This document shows positions 20,397 through 30,966 of a stretch of DNA of 64,000 bases, piece by piece. This DNA comes from Magnaporthiopsis rhizophila. Lineage: Eukaryota > Ascomycota > Sordariomycetes > Magnaporthales > Magnaporthaceae. Location: positions 310,001-374,000 of the forward strand of contig PYSS01000014.1 in NCBI GenBank assembly GCA_003049465.1, written 5' to 3'. The notes under the pieces were generated by a model that searched no databases, was not told where the DNA came from, and worked only from the letters and a program-made list of their open reading frames with translations. The translations under genes were made by a program, and so were the position numbers. How positions within the stretch are numbered: position 1 is the stretch's first letter; every line of letters begins with the position of its first letter.

Positions 20397-22028
20397 CTAG
20401 ACAGTCTTCTCGTCCTGCATTTGCAGCGTGTTCAACACCGTCTCGGCGCTGCGCTTCTCCAGGCTCTTCTTGACCGGGTCGGGTGCTGAAAAGACCTCTT
20501 CGAGCTCCTCGAGCGTCCTGTCTTTGGTTTCGGGCCAGAAGCTGCGGTTTGTTAGCGTGGACACGCAGAGCTGGGAGCAAGAGGCAGTGACTTACAAGTA
20601 AATAACCGCCGCCTCGACCAGGTTCCAAAACACAAAGAATATGTAAAAGTAGTGGCCAATACGCTTAAAAGCAGGCCCCGACGAGTACTGCAGAATAGTA
20701 CCGGCAATGGACGATCCCAGGTTGCCCACGGCGGTCCCTTTGGCGCGCGTCTCGGTCGGCAGCGTCTCGGCAATGTACATGCTCTGCAGCGGCGTCCAGC
20801 CAAAGGAGAAGACGATGCCAAAGATGTAGATGAAGGCAACCGTCGTGTTGGCCGCCGCCGCGTGGGTCGGGTCGTCGGTGGCCATCTTGGACGTGCCCGT
20901 GATGATGGCAAAGCAGACCGAGGCGAACAGGATGGTGTAGATGAGCAGCGGCCGCCGGCCAACGACGTCGGTCATGCGGGCGCCCAGCACGGCGCCGAAG
21001 AAGGACAGGATCGGATTGACCATGTTGAGCGCCAGCACCTTCTTCTCCTCGGTGATGCCGGCCGACTTGAGCATGGCGGCCATGTAGTACGATGACAGGC
21101 TGTTGCCCGACGACTGCCCGAACACGGCCATGCCCAGCACGCAGACCAGGCGGCGCCGCGCGGGCCGCGTGTTGACCAGGGCGCTGTAGTCCCACCACCG
21201 CTTGTCGGTGGCGTCGGCCCGGATCTGCATGGCCATCTCCTGCAGCTGCAGCTTGACCAGCGGGTGGTTCTCGTCGCCCTCGCCGTGGTACTTGGCCAGT
21301 ACGCGGCGCGCCTCATCCGTCTTGTCGTTGGCCATGAGCCAGCGCGGCGACTCGGGCAGCAGAAAGGCGCAGAGCACAATGACGCCCGACGTGCACAGCT
21401 GGCACCACACGGGGATGCGCCACCCTTCCAAGCCCGGGATGTAGGAGCAGCCCAGCACGACGGCCGACGCGATGATGGCACCGATGTACCAGGTGCAGTT
21501 GTAGAGCCCCGTCAGCGTGCCGCGCCACATGGGGTGGGCGATCTCGCTGACGTAGGTGGGCGCCGACACGCAGCAAAAGGACACGCCGAAGCCGAGCACG
21601 AAACGGCCGGCCAGGAACTGCTGGCCGTGGGGCGCCGTGGCCTGGACACCGGTGCCGATGATGATGATGACGGCGCCCACAAACATGCCCCAGCGGCGGC
21701 CCAGCCAGTCATTGACGGGGCCCGTAAAGAAGATGGCGGCCAGGCTGCCGATGTTGTACATGGCAAACGTCAGCCCCGTGCTCTCGCCGTCGACCTGGGT
21801 GCCAAAGTATTGGCGGTACGACTCCATGCCGTTGAGCCCGCCCATCAGCGAGCCGTCGTAGCCGTTGAGGCAGCCGCAGAGGTAGGCGCAGGCCAGCACC
21901 ATGTAGAGGCGGAACATGGCCCAGGTCCAGGGCGAGTAGGAGGTGCTGTCGACCTCGTGGGCCATCTGCACGGCCTGGTGGAGGTCGCCATCGCCGGGTT
22001 TTTCGACGGCCGACTTTTCGGTAGCCAT
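20397..22028 (-). CDS. MFS sugar transporter, lactose-permease type
   Basis: Two exons, 20596-22028 and 20397-20541 (54-nt intron GTAAGT...GCTAAC...CGCAG), give 525 aa with 12 predicted helices. Sugar-porter signatures are present: NDWLGRRWGMF and DVVGRRPLL in the 2-3 and 8-9 loops, LPESPRWLM after TM6, and FFWPETKDRTLEELEEVF at the end, which is completed only by splicing. The cytoplasmic N terminus is short. Sequence style (GYDGSLMGGLNGMESYRQYFG) resembles fungal lactose or general disaccharide/hexose permeases. The neighbour on the other side of the shared promoter is a LacZ-type beta-galactosidase, which supports lactose or another beta-galactoside as substrate. That is inference from context. 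Confidence 0.85.
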
Positions 22029-22832
22029 GGTGTTGGAGGTGAGGCTTGGGTGATCCTTGGGTCAATAGAACGTCGTTTAGGACGCCATCGTGCTCTTATG
22101 GTTCTTATAGCAGACCCGGCGGGGCGGCTACAGGACCCCAGACAGCCGGCCGAACTACGCGAGATGTCATGATGTCCGAGCCAGCACCGTTGTGGAAGGT
22201 GAGCCGACATGTAGCCAACGCTGACCTAGGTTCCCCGCCCTGGTCAGCGTATCGGTGTCGGTGCGCAGGCCATCGAGTGGTGCGCATCCGCCCGGGTGTC
22301 GGCGCAGGAGGGTTACATCGAGCAGCCAACGGTCTGGAGACTCCAGGTTTCTGGGCTGGCCCCGCTGTGACACTGACAAGCGCCCGGCTCCGACATCCCC
22401 GCGCAAAATGAGGGGTAGACACCTGCGGGCCGATTGGTGGCTGGGAGCAGGCAGGGGTATACGTAGCCGAGTGAGGCCAGCGATGAACCGAGGGAATCGG
22501 CCGACTGCCTTGTCGACGCGGTCACGAGGATGAAAAAAAGAATAATGGAGCCTTCAAGAAATCGGCCCATGTCACGATAGCATCCCCGACTCTCGGTCTG
22601 TTCCCCTCGGGGATGACGGCTCGATGGGTCCAGACTCACAGCAGTGGATTCGGCGGAAAACAGCCGGAACCTGCATACAGCCGCCTGAAACCGGGTTCTC
22701 TGGGCAAGCAAGACGTGACAACGGGTCGTGGGTAGAAAGGACGGGCTCTGGGATGGAATAAGAACAGACGGGATAGAGACAGACGAAAGAGTGAACCCTT
22801 CATCAACAGCCCATCAACAGTCGACAATCACA
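22029..22832. promoter_or_regulatory. Shared divergent promoter of sugar transporter and beta-galactosidase
   Basis: 804 bp between the two divergent ATGs with no gene inside. A CGG-N10-CCG inverted arrangement (22651-22666), the kind of site bound by Zn2Cys6 dimers, lies about 170 bp before the beta-galactosidase ATG. Several CCCCGC-type words could be CreA-like sites, but these are common at this GC content. The leader before 22833 is A/C-rich. Confidence 0.45.
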
Positions 22833-25800
22833 ATGCCCCTCTCCATCCAAGAGTCGCCAGACCGGCCAGACTACGCCAACGAGGCTGTGTTCCGCCGCAA
22901 CTGCCTCCCGCACAGGACCTACTTCATCCCCGACACGGCCGTCCTGCTCAACGGCCAGTGGGACTTTCACTATGCCTCGACGCCGCTGGAGGCCCCTGAG
23001 CCGACTGACGCTCTGGTCGACGGCTGGCAGCCCATCACGGTCCCGGGCCACTGGCAGCTCCAGGGCTGGGGCCACCCACACTACACCAACGTGCAATACC
23101 CCATCCCCGTGTGCCCGCCGCACGTGCCGACCGAGAACCCGACGGGTACGTACCGCCGCCGCTTTCACGTGCCTCCGGCCTGGGACCGCGCTTGGCGGCT
23201 GGTGCTGCGCTTCGACGGGGTCGACAGCGCCTACCACGTCTTTGTCAACGGCCAGCTGGTCGGCTACGCTCAAGGCGCGCGCAACGCCGCCGAGTACGAC
23301 GTGACGGAGCACGTGCGCCGCGACGCCGCCAACGAGGTGCTCGTGCGCGTCTACCAGTGGTCCGACGGCTCCTACATCGAGGACCAGGACCAGTGGTACC
23401 TGTCGGGCATCTTCCGCGACGTGCACCTGCTGGCGTTTCCAACCGACTGCCGCATCCGCGACTGGTTCCACCGCACCGACCTGGACGCAGAGTACCGCAA
23501 TGCCGAGCTGCTGGTGGACGTGGGCGTGGCTGCTACGGCTGCTGGCAAGCTGAAGCTGGCGCTGCGGGAGCTGGCGAAAAACGGCGGCGCCACAGTGGGC
23601 GAGGCCGAGGTCGATGTGTCCGCCGGGACTACCTCGGTCAAAATCAAGCTCGCCGTCGCGAACCCGAGCAAGTGGACGGCCGAGACGCCGTACCTCTACC
23701 GGGCAACGCTCACGCTGACCAGCGGCTCGGCCAAGCCCTACACGGTGGACCAGACGGTGGGCTTCCGCAAGGTCGAGCTGAAAGGCGGGCTCATGTGCGT
23801 CAACGGACGGCCAATCCAGCTGCACGGTACCAACCGGCACGAGCACCACCCACGGCTGGGCAGGGCGGTGCCGCTTGACTACATCCGACGCGACTTGGTG
23901 CTGATGAAGGCGCACAATATCAACGCGCTCCGCTGCTCCCACTACCCACCTCACCCGCGCCTGTTCGACCTGGCCGACGAGCTGGGGCTCTGGGTCATGG
24001 ACGAGGCCGACCTCGAGTGCCACGGCTTCTACGACGCCATCGCGCGGCCGCTCGACATCCCCGAGGAGATGGACTACGAGGAGCGCAAGAAGCTGACGTT
24101 CCCGCAGTGCGCCAAGTTCACGTCGGACAATACGGCCTGGACGGCGGCCTACGTCGACCGTATCGAGAGCATGGTCATGCGCGACCGCAACCACGCCAGC
24201 ATCATCTCGTGGTCGCTGGGCAACGAGGCCTTTTACGGCCGCAACCACAAGGCCATGTACGACTATGCCAAGCGCGTCGACCCGGGGAGGCTCGTTCACT
24301 ACGAGGGCGACGTGCACGCCGAGTCGGCCGACATGTTCTCGTACATGTACCCGCCCATCGACCGGCTGGTGCGGCTGGTGCAGACGGAGGGTGTGGCCGA
24401 GGACGGCAGATTCGAGAAGCCGGTCGTGTTGTGCGAGTACGCCCACGCCATGGGCAACGGGCCCGGCTGGCTGCAAGAGTACCAGGACGCCTTCCGTGCC
24501 CACCCGCGTCTGCAGGGCGGCTTCATCTGGGAGTGGGCCAACCACGGTCTCTGGAAGGACGAGGGCGGCGGCAAGGCGTTCTACGGGTATGGCGGGGACT
24601 TTGGCGACTTCCCCAACGACGGCACTTTCGTCATGGACGGGCTCTGCTTCTCGAACCACACGCCGACGCCGGGACTCACGGAGCTGAAAAAGGTGATCCA
24701 GCCCCTAGGCCTGTCGGTGTCCGGGGACAAGTTGCTGGTCGAGAACTACTACGGGTTCGTGGATCTCGGCCACCTGGTCGCCACGTACAAGATCGAGGAG
24801 TTTGTTGGCGGCAACACGGTGCTCGTGGACTCAGGCGAGCTGACGCTGCCGACCATCAAGGCTGGCGAGAAGGCTGAAGTTGCTCTTCCGAAATCAGCCA
24901 GCCACCGTGGTGACGGCGGCGAGATCATGCTGACCGTGTCGTTCCGCCAGCGCAGCAGCACTGCCTGGTGTGACGCCGGCCACGAGATCGCATGGCACCA
25001 AGCCCAGCTGGCCGCGCCCAATGCCACCAGCAGCAGCGGCAGCGTGCTTTCGTCGCATCTGCAGCTCATGCGCACCAGCGTCGAGACAAACGGCTCGGTC
25101 TTGGCCATCTCGGGCGGCGACTGGTCGCTCACTTTCGACCGGGCCCGCGGCTACATCACCAACTGGGTGTCATGCGGCAGCCCGCTCCTGTCTCCTGATG
25201 CGACCACGGGCGCCGCCTTAATACCCGGCTTCTGGCGCCCGCCGACCGACAACGACCGGCCGCTCTCGCTGCCGTACTGGACGCGGTTCGGCGTCAACGG
25301 CCTGACGTCGCAGCTGCGCGCGTTTTCCGTGTCCGAAGCGTCCGACGGGACCGTCGTCGTCGAGGCCCGCACCTACCTCTCGCCGCCCGTCCTGGCCTGG
25401 GGCTGGGAGGCCACCACCAAGTACACCGTCTCGGCGACCGGCAACATCTCGGTTGACGTCACCCTCGTGCCCACGGGCTCGGCGCCGAACCACATCCCCC
25501 GTGTCGGGTTGGACCTACATGCGCCACGCAGCCTGGATCGCGTGCGCTGGCACGGCCTGGGCCCCGGCGAGAGCTACCCGGACAAGGCCGGTGCGCAGCG
25601 GGTCGGGATATGGGCGCCGGCGGGCGGAGTGGCGGATCTGCATACGCCATACGAGCATCCGCAGGAGGGTGGAAACCGCATGGGCACGCGCTGGGTCGAG
25701 CTGCGGCACGAGGATGGGCACCGCGGCGGGATCCGGGCAAGGATGAAGACCCAGGGCTTGTTCAGCTTCGCGGCGAGGCGGTATGCGGATGTCAACGTCG

Positions 25801-25973
25801 AGGAGGCGCGGCATCCGTGTGATCTCGTCCAGGTGGACGCTACGCTGGTAAGGCTGGATGCTAAAGTTGCCGGTGTCGGTACGGCTGCTTGCGGGCCAGG
25901 GGTAAAGGAGGATTTGCTTGTCAAGGTCGAGGAGGTGTCGTTGGGTTTCGAGCTGGAGCGGGCGGGTGCTTGA
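22833..25973 (+). CDS. lacZ-like: LacZ-type beta-galactosidase (GH2)
   Basis: Intronless 1046-aa protein, the size of E. coli LacZ (1023 aa). Conserved blocks run in order: LLNGQWDFHYAS; the jelly-roll VPGHWQLQGWG; HYTNVQYPIPVCPPHVP; the TIM-barrel NALRCSHYPPHPRLFDLADE; DEADLECHGF (Mg-binding Glu395 and His397); SLGNEAFYG with acid/base Glu465; LCEYAHAMGNGPG with nucleophile Glu535; GGFIWEWANHG; GYGGDFGDFPNDGTF; then the small-chain Bgal domain. All catalytic residues are present, so it should hydrolyse beta-D-galactosides such as lactose. There is no signal peptide, so it should be cytosolic and need a permease, which is the divergent neighbour. Most filamentous-fungal beta-galactosidases are secreted GH35; a cytosolic GH2 enzyme is the Kluyveromyces-type arrangement. 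Confidence 0.95.
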   Translation: MPLSIQESPDRPDYANEAVFRRNCLPHRTYFIPDTAVLLNGQWDFHYASTPLEAPEPTDALVDGWQPITVPGHWQLQGWGHPHYTNVQYPIPVCPPHVPTENPTGTYRRRFHVPPAWDRAWRLVLRFDGVDSAYHVFVNGQLVGYAQGARNAAEYDVTEHVRRDAANEVLVRVYQWSDGSYIEDQDQWYLSGIFRDVHLLAFPTDCRIRDWFHRTDLDAEYRNAELLVDVGVAATAAGKLKLALRELAKNGGATVGEAEVDVSAGTTSVKIKLAVANPSKWTAETPYLYRATLTLTSGSAKPYTVDQTVGFRKVELKGGLMCVNGRPIQLHGTNRHEHHPRLGRAVPLDYIRRDLVLMKAHNINALRCSHYPPHPRLFDLADELGLWVMDEADLECHGFYDAIARPLDIPEEMDYEERKKLTFPQCAKFTSDNTAWTAAYVDRIESMVMRDRNHASIISWSLGNEAFYGRNHKAMYDYAKRVDPGRLVHYEGDVHAESADMFSYMYPPIDRLVRLVQTEGVAEDGRFEKPVVLCEYAHAMGNGPGWLQEYQDAFRAHPRLQGGFIWEWANHGLWKDEGGGKAFYGYGGDFGDFPNDGTFVMDGLCFSNHTPTPGLTELKKVIQPLGLSVSGDKLLVENYYGFVDLGHLVATYKIEEFVGGNTVLVDSGELTLPTIKAGEKAEVALPKSASHRGDGGEIMLTVSFRQRSSTAWCDAGHEIAWHQAQLAAPNATSSSGSVLSSHLQLMRTSVETNGSVLAISGGDWSLTFDRARGYITNWVSCGSPLLSPDATTGAALIPGFWRPPTDNDRPLSLPYWTRFGVNGLTSQLRAFSVSEASDGTVVVEARTYLSPPVLAWGWEATTKYTVSATGNISVDVTLVPTGSAPNHIPRVGLDLHAPRSLDRVRWHGLGPGESYPDKAGAQRVGIWAPAGGVADLHTPYEHPQEGGNRMGTRWVELRHEDGHRGGIRARMKTQGLFSFAARRYADVNVEEARHPCDLVQVDATLVRLDAKVAGVGTAACGPGVKEDLLVKVEEVSLGFELERAGA

Positions 25974-26440
25974 GCCGGAGAGGGTGTGGTCAGTGAGCTA
26001 GCATAAAAGAGCCGGCGTCTCGTGGAACGTAGCGGTTTCCCTGCCATCCATCTAAGGCACAGGTTTAAACCGGGTCGTGCACCCCAATATCACAAAGCAA
26101 AGCAAGAGTCCCATCTTTGGTTGGCAGCCATTCTTCCGCAGCTACGCGTCGTCCAATTTGAAATACCGGGGGCATGCTACAAGGATGCCAGAACGGCACC
26201 AGGGCAGAACGACACCAGGAAATGCCAGAAAATATGCCAGTAAACCTATCTGTCGGCCCGTGCCAGCGGCTCGCATAATGAAATCAAGGTTCTCGTCAGC
26301 CCGGAGGCCGGGTAACGAGCCGGATATGCCATTAAACCTACGTCGGCTTACAAACGGTAAAATCGAAGACTTTAAAGACGGCTTTAAGAAAAAGCGATAC
26401 CATTACAAACCAGGACGTTTAAATGTCTGGAAGCCGATTG

Positions 26441-26476
<36 letters not shown>

Positions 26477-27521
26477 GAGGCAAACCGGGCGGCAGTTGAC
26501 ACCAATACTAACGGTACTAAGGAAATGCTACCAGAATGTTACAAGGGATGCCAGGAGATGCCAGGGAAATACCAGTATGACCTAGCACCACATACGGCAA
26601 AAGCTCAGCACGGATGGCAAACCGGCAAGACCAAACGAGCGGGAGCTGCAGATCGGCGCTGGGCCCAGCATATAAACCAACCGTTGCGGCACGGGAGCCC
26701 GCGGAATAATATGAAACGAGATGGACCGCTGGGCGGAGAAGATCAAACTGGACACCACCAGCTTGGTCAGCACAGAGACCGTTGATTAACACATGGGGTA
26801 AATGGCAGATCCTCGAAACTCCCGCCAAATCCGTCGGGATGCGGGCGGCCAGATATAAGTATGCAAGCCACGCCGAGACACCCCTGGCGGCGCAGGGAAC
26901 GCATGGGGCAACTCGCGACACCACAGGGTTTGGGCCTCTTGTCCAGTGGCCAATCTTTCGCTGACATTTACCCGCCACCCGTCCCGAAACGCCTGCCATA
27001 AGAGGGATGGCCCCACCGCATCAGTCTATCAGCGTCGATCCGAAACAAAAGCCAGGGGGTGAGTTCCGGCAGCGGGTCCGGTGGGGGAGCCGACCACTTT
27101 CGGCGGGACAAAGGGGCTACGCGGCAAGCTGCGTCGGCATGCCTTGATGGCCGACGCCGTGGCGCCGAAGTGGGAGTCTACGCGGCAATTCCTTCTTTCC
27201 GAAGCTCTTCGGAGCAAAGTCTCAGTCAGGAGTGATGCAAGGGGCGAGGGGCGAGGGCGAGGGGCGAGCAGACCATATAGTCAGGGAAGTCCCCCTGGGC
27301 GGGCTGGTGTTGCGTCTTCCATCTCATCCACTTCCTTCCTCTGTACCGTACACTACAGAGTGACAGCCGTAGACCGGTTTATTGTACTAATTTTCTATTC
27401 CATTCGCTCACTAGGACTTGTTCCTGCTGCTCTTTTTGTCTACCGGCCAGGAAGCCGTTGAGATAGCACCGCCGGCGTGATTTGTCTTTCTTTTTCATCC
27501 CTTCTTCCCTCACAACCCACC
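25974..27521. other. Intergenic, AT-richer insert with poly(A) tract; no gene supported
   Basis: The segment of about 26060-26600 is visibly poorer in GC than the rest and ends in a 30-A run. It carries repeated ATGCCAG words on both sides of the run (26185-26240 and 26540-26575), and TACAAGGATGCCAG / TACAAGGGATGCCAG copies about 360 bp apart. Frames inside it have no recognisable domain. The final 200 bases before 27522 are CT-rich leader sequence. Confidence 0.5.
26445..26474 (+). repeat. Poly(A) run of 30 A, possible retroelement tail
   Basis: An uninterrupted run of 30 A closes an AT-richer block. It could mark the 3' end of a degenerate LINE/SINE-like or processed insert on the plus strand. 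No ORF or box motif identifies the element. Confidence 0.5.
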
Positions 27522-28572
27522 ATGCGGTCACAATATCTTATTTCGGCACTGGCCAGCTTGGCCATGGCCCTGCCCCAGCCCCAGCACTCGATGCACCGCC
27601 TCCCCAGCCTGATCACCAGCAGGACAGAGCTGAACCTGTTGGACGAGGTAGCAGTGGAGGAGGCTTTCCAGGCGGCCGTCAAAGGTATGTTGACAGCTCG
27701 GCACCCTAATCGTCACCAGTCATGCTAACAAGTTCGTTCCAGCACGCGACGCCAGGCAACAAACCACCAGGAAGCGCGCAAACCAGCTCATCCCCGTCGT
27801 CGTCGGCGGCGCCCAGGTGCTCTTCATGCCCAACATGATGCTGGCGGCCGTCGGCGACGTGATCCAGTTCCAGTTCGCCGAGGGCAACCACACGGTGACG
27901 CAGAGCACCGAGACGGAGGCGTGCCAGCCGATGCAAAAGACGGTGCCGACGGCCGTGCACAGCGGCCACATCCCCTTCAAGGCCGGCCAGACCACCGTCG
28001 GCACCTTCAACGTGCCCATCACCGACACCAAGCCCATGTTCCTGTACTGCGCCACGGGGCCGCACTGCCAGCTCGGCCAGGTCATGATCATCAACCCGTC
28101 CAACACGGCCCAGGTCGTGAACTACGCCAAGCTGTCGGCACAGGCAAAAGCCAACGTCGACGGCGGCGCCGCGTCCGGAGGCAGCGTCGCCTCCATCCAG
28201 CTGTCGGCCGCCGCCTTCGTGCCGGCCCCGGCCGAGATGGGCGGCAAGCCACCGGCGGCACCGCCTGCGGGCGCTCCTGCCGGCGGTGCTCCTGCTCAGC
28301 CGGCCCCTGGAGCAGGAAACGGCACGACTCCTGCCCCAGGAAACGGTAAGGGTGGCAAGGACGGCAAGAAAGGCAAGGACGGCGGCAAAATGAAGGGCAA
28401 GGGCAATGCCGAGGGTGGCGGCGCCGCGGCCCCTGGAGCTGGCGCTGCGGCCCCGCAGCCAGTCGCTGCTCCTCAAGCACCGGCGCAGCCAGCACCAGTC
28501 GAGCAGGCGCCCGCGCCGGCACAGCCAGCGCCGGCCAAGCAGGCGCCTGCTCCGGCTGCACCACCAGCCTAG
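27522..28572 (+). CDS. Secreted cupredoxin-domain protein with Pro/Ala/Gly/Lys-rich tail
   Basis: Two exons, 27522-27684 and 27743-28572 (58-nt intron GTATGT...GCTAAC...CCAG), give 330 aa. A signal peptide (MRSQYLISALASLAMALP) is followed by a short propeptide and a dibasic TTRKRA site. A cupredoxin fold covers about 65-170. Type-1 copper ligands can be picked out: His in EGNHTVTQ, Cys in LYCATG, His in GPHC and Met in QVMII. The C-terminal 140 residues are low complexity, first (PAGAPAGGAP)-type, then a Lys/Gly block, then PAP repeats. No GPI signal is visible. This is the fungal 'extracellular serine-rich/cupredoxin' type; the biological role is not established. The leader is CT-rich, often a mark of strong expression. 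Confidence 0.8.
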
Positions 28573-28794
28573 GCCGCGAGACGGGCTAGGCTACTAGACG
28601 GACATTACATAGCAGATTGATGACCGGGCTGGCCTCGTGGACCGCCTGTGATAAGAAAATTCATGAATTCGTACAGATTACACGCAGTTCGGATATCCCT
28701 GTGACAAACGTACCTCCTCCAAGCTCCCCCGACTAGCCAGCCTAGCAACGCCGTCTCCAAGCCCTTCATTACCATTACCGGCGCCCGATCTCAC

Positions 28795-29871
28795 CTAGGG
28801 CAGATGCTCCTCGCTCGCCAGCTGCCGGTACTTGGGCCGGGCCCGACACCGAGCACACCACACACATGCCAGAACCGCCAGCAGCGGCACGCCAGTCACC
28901 AACAAGCCCACCTCGACAAGGTGGTCGCCGAGCCAGGGGAAGAAGTGGCTATCCCAGTTGGACCAGGTGCCGCCGCGAACCTGCGTGAAAAACACCCAGG
29001 CGTCGGCGCCGGGTCGCATCTCCATCAGCACGTGGTGCAGGGGCTTCCACCCCGCCCCCAAGCCCTCCATCCCTTGGACCGTCCCGTCGGCCCGCAGCAG
29101 CCAGTGGTAGCGCTCCCACATGGCCGTGACGAACCACTGGCCGCTCGTGTAGCTGATGATGACGTACGGCAGCAGGTAGTTCCAGTCCCACGCCGGCAGC
29201 TGTTCCGTCAGCAGCACCAGCAGCGGGTGGCCGGGTTGCCCGCCCATGATGTTGTTGCTGAGCGCGCCGCGGCCGCCGTCCGTCGTGAAGGCCGGGTAGT
29301 AGGTCAGGGGATCGAGGTTGGCGGCGCAGCCGTTGTCGAGGTCCAGGTAGATGCCGCCATAGTGGCGCAGCAGAAAATAGCGCAGCACGTCGACGCGCTG
29401 GATCGGGAATTTGTAGCCGTCGTAGGTCGGGAGGAACCACGGAAAGTGCTCGGCCAGGAAGGCCCGCGACGTGTCGGTATACCAGATCTGCGTCCGTATC
29501 AGTTCGTCGCCGTCCGCAGACTCTCAACAGCCAAGCGTGCCCACCTTGTGCTCCCACTCTGGATTCAGCTCCTGGCACGTCCGCCGCGCTTCCTCCCAGT
29601 GCGACGGCAGCTTCGTGCTCCCCGGCTGCTCCCAGGCGTGGAAGATCTGGTGCGTGATCTTGGGCACGACGGCCACTCGACGGTCGTGGTCGGTCCGGTT
29701 GTGGGCGATGGCGATCTCGGGCTGGCTGATGGCGACGCCCGAGTGCGGCCGGAAAACGCCAAAGATGCCGAGGAAGACGACGAGGCGCGTGAGGGCGTAT
29801 GCTAGGACGAGAAGGCCAAAAGTTGATGGCAGGGCGATCAGGAGCAGCCTGCGCGAGCGTAGGTGGGCCAT
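28795..29871 (-). CDS. MIPC synthase-type glycosyltransferase (SUR1/CSH1/OCH1-like, GT32)
   Basis: Two exons, 29545-29871 and 28795-29487 (57-nt intron GTGGGC...CTGAT...CGCAG), give 339 aa. An N-terminal signal anchor (LLLIALPSTFGLLVLAYALT) and a late hydrophobic segment (VEVGLLVTGVPLLAVLACVW) suggest a Golgi type II or two-TM protein. The donor-binding DXD is in LRHYGGIYLDLDNGC. The region KITHQIFHAWEQPG is the GT32 opening motif, and SRAFLAEHFPWFLPTYDGYK with QRVDVLRYFLL matches inositolphosphoceramide mannosyltransferase subunits. It would transfer mannose from GDP-mannose to inositol phosphoceramide, usually with a CSG2-type partner. Splicing at 29488/29544 restores the conserved WEHK-IWYTDTSR join. 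Confidence 0.85.
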
Positions 29872-30966
29872 GTTGAGCGGTCCGGAGAGGCCACGATGAG
29901 AGAGAAATGTGGTGGTTGGCGTTCTACGGAGATGGCATTGTCCGACAGAGCTGAAGCGGGTGTTTCCAGACGGCAGCGCATCAGAGCGCGCCCTCCAGCG
30001 TGCCTTCTGTGAGCCATAATGGCGCTAAGCTTTGACACGGTCCCGCCGATGACGTCTCATCTAGTCTGATATTGGGAAGGGGCGACTGGTGGAAGCCTCA
30101 CTGGCACGAGACGCTACAGGCTTGGCGCCACTGCGAAGTGAGTGTGCGACGAAGAACAAAGAACAGGTGGACGCTGAGCCAGCATTGGCCTGTCTTTCTG
30201 CGCATCGCACCTTGGAACTGATCGCAGACTCGATACGTCGAAATCTTAGCGTTTCCATGCTATTTGCGCAGGCACCGGCATTGCCTTCCGCATCCTCAAC
30301 TCTCCTGCGTTACGGGCTTCTAGACTGATCTCCTGGAGCCGGCGGTGGCGCTAATCCCAGCCCCGACACCCGGCCTCCAACCGGGCACCTGGCTGACAGG
30401 CGGACATCCGCTGGAGGCTCCGCGCAGTACATGTGCTGTGCTGCGTTCGCAACTTGCGATAAGGATTCCTGGCTGAAGCACCAGATTCAACGAGTCGCTG
30501 GCGAGCGAGCCATATTTTGGAGACGAGACGTCAGTAATGCTTACTGCGGCGGCTGTGCTGTTACTGTGCCAGCCCTGCCTGGTGGGGCTGTGATGTCACG
30601 TGATTGGCAGTCTTCCCCGCTTCAGCCGCCTTCCATTTGCGACTCAACCACCCACACCTCGACCCCATCCGACGGTACCCCAGATCGCGGCTGTGGATCC
30701 GCCGCCGATCTCCAGCAATGCCGGCTTACTTGGCATTCCTTGCGGCGAAGCGGCCCAGAACAGTAACGTGGGCGACCAGCGGGACCAACAGTCCGGACCA
30801 ACAGACGCGCAGGAAATGGTTCTCGCGGGGATGGCTCTCGCTATAAGACCCGGGCCAAGGGCTTGGTCTGAGATATCCATATCCAGCCAGATCAAGTGCC
30901 CTCTCCATCACGAAGCAGACATCACCTGAACCCACTCAACCCACTCAACAAACACACATCGCCACC
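29872..30966. other. Intergenic, divergent promoter; no gene supported
   Basis: 1.1 kb between the glycosyltransferase and the secreted repeat protein. A TATAAG lies at 30842-30847, about 120 bp before the ATG at 30967. The short open frames here have no recognisable domain. Confidence 0.5.

Noticed and set aside
22803..24659. 618-codon minus-strand ORF opposite the beta-galactosidase
   Set aside because: Antisense shadow; the plus strand encodes a full-length, motif-complete LacZ-type enzyme.
26517..26999. 160-codon minus-strand ORF next to the poly(A) block
   Set aside because: No recognisable domain or membrane topology, and it overlaps the degenerate repeat region.
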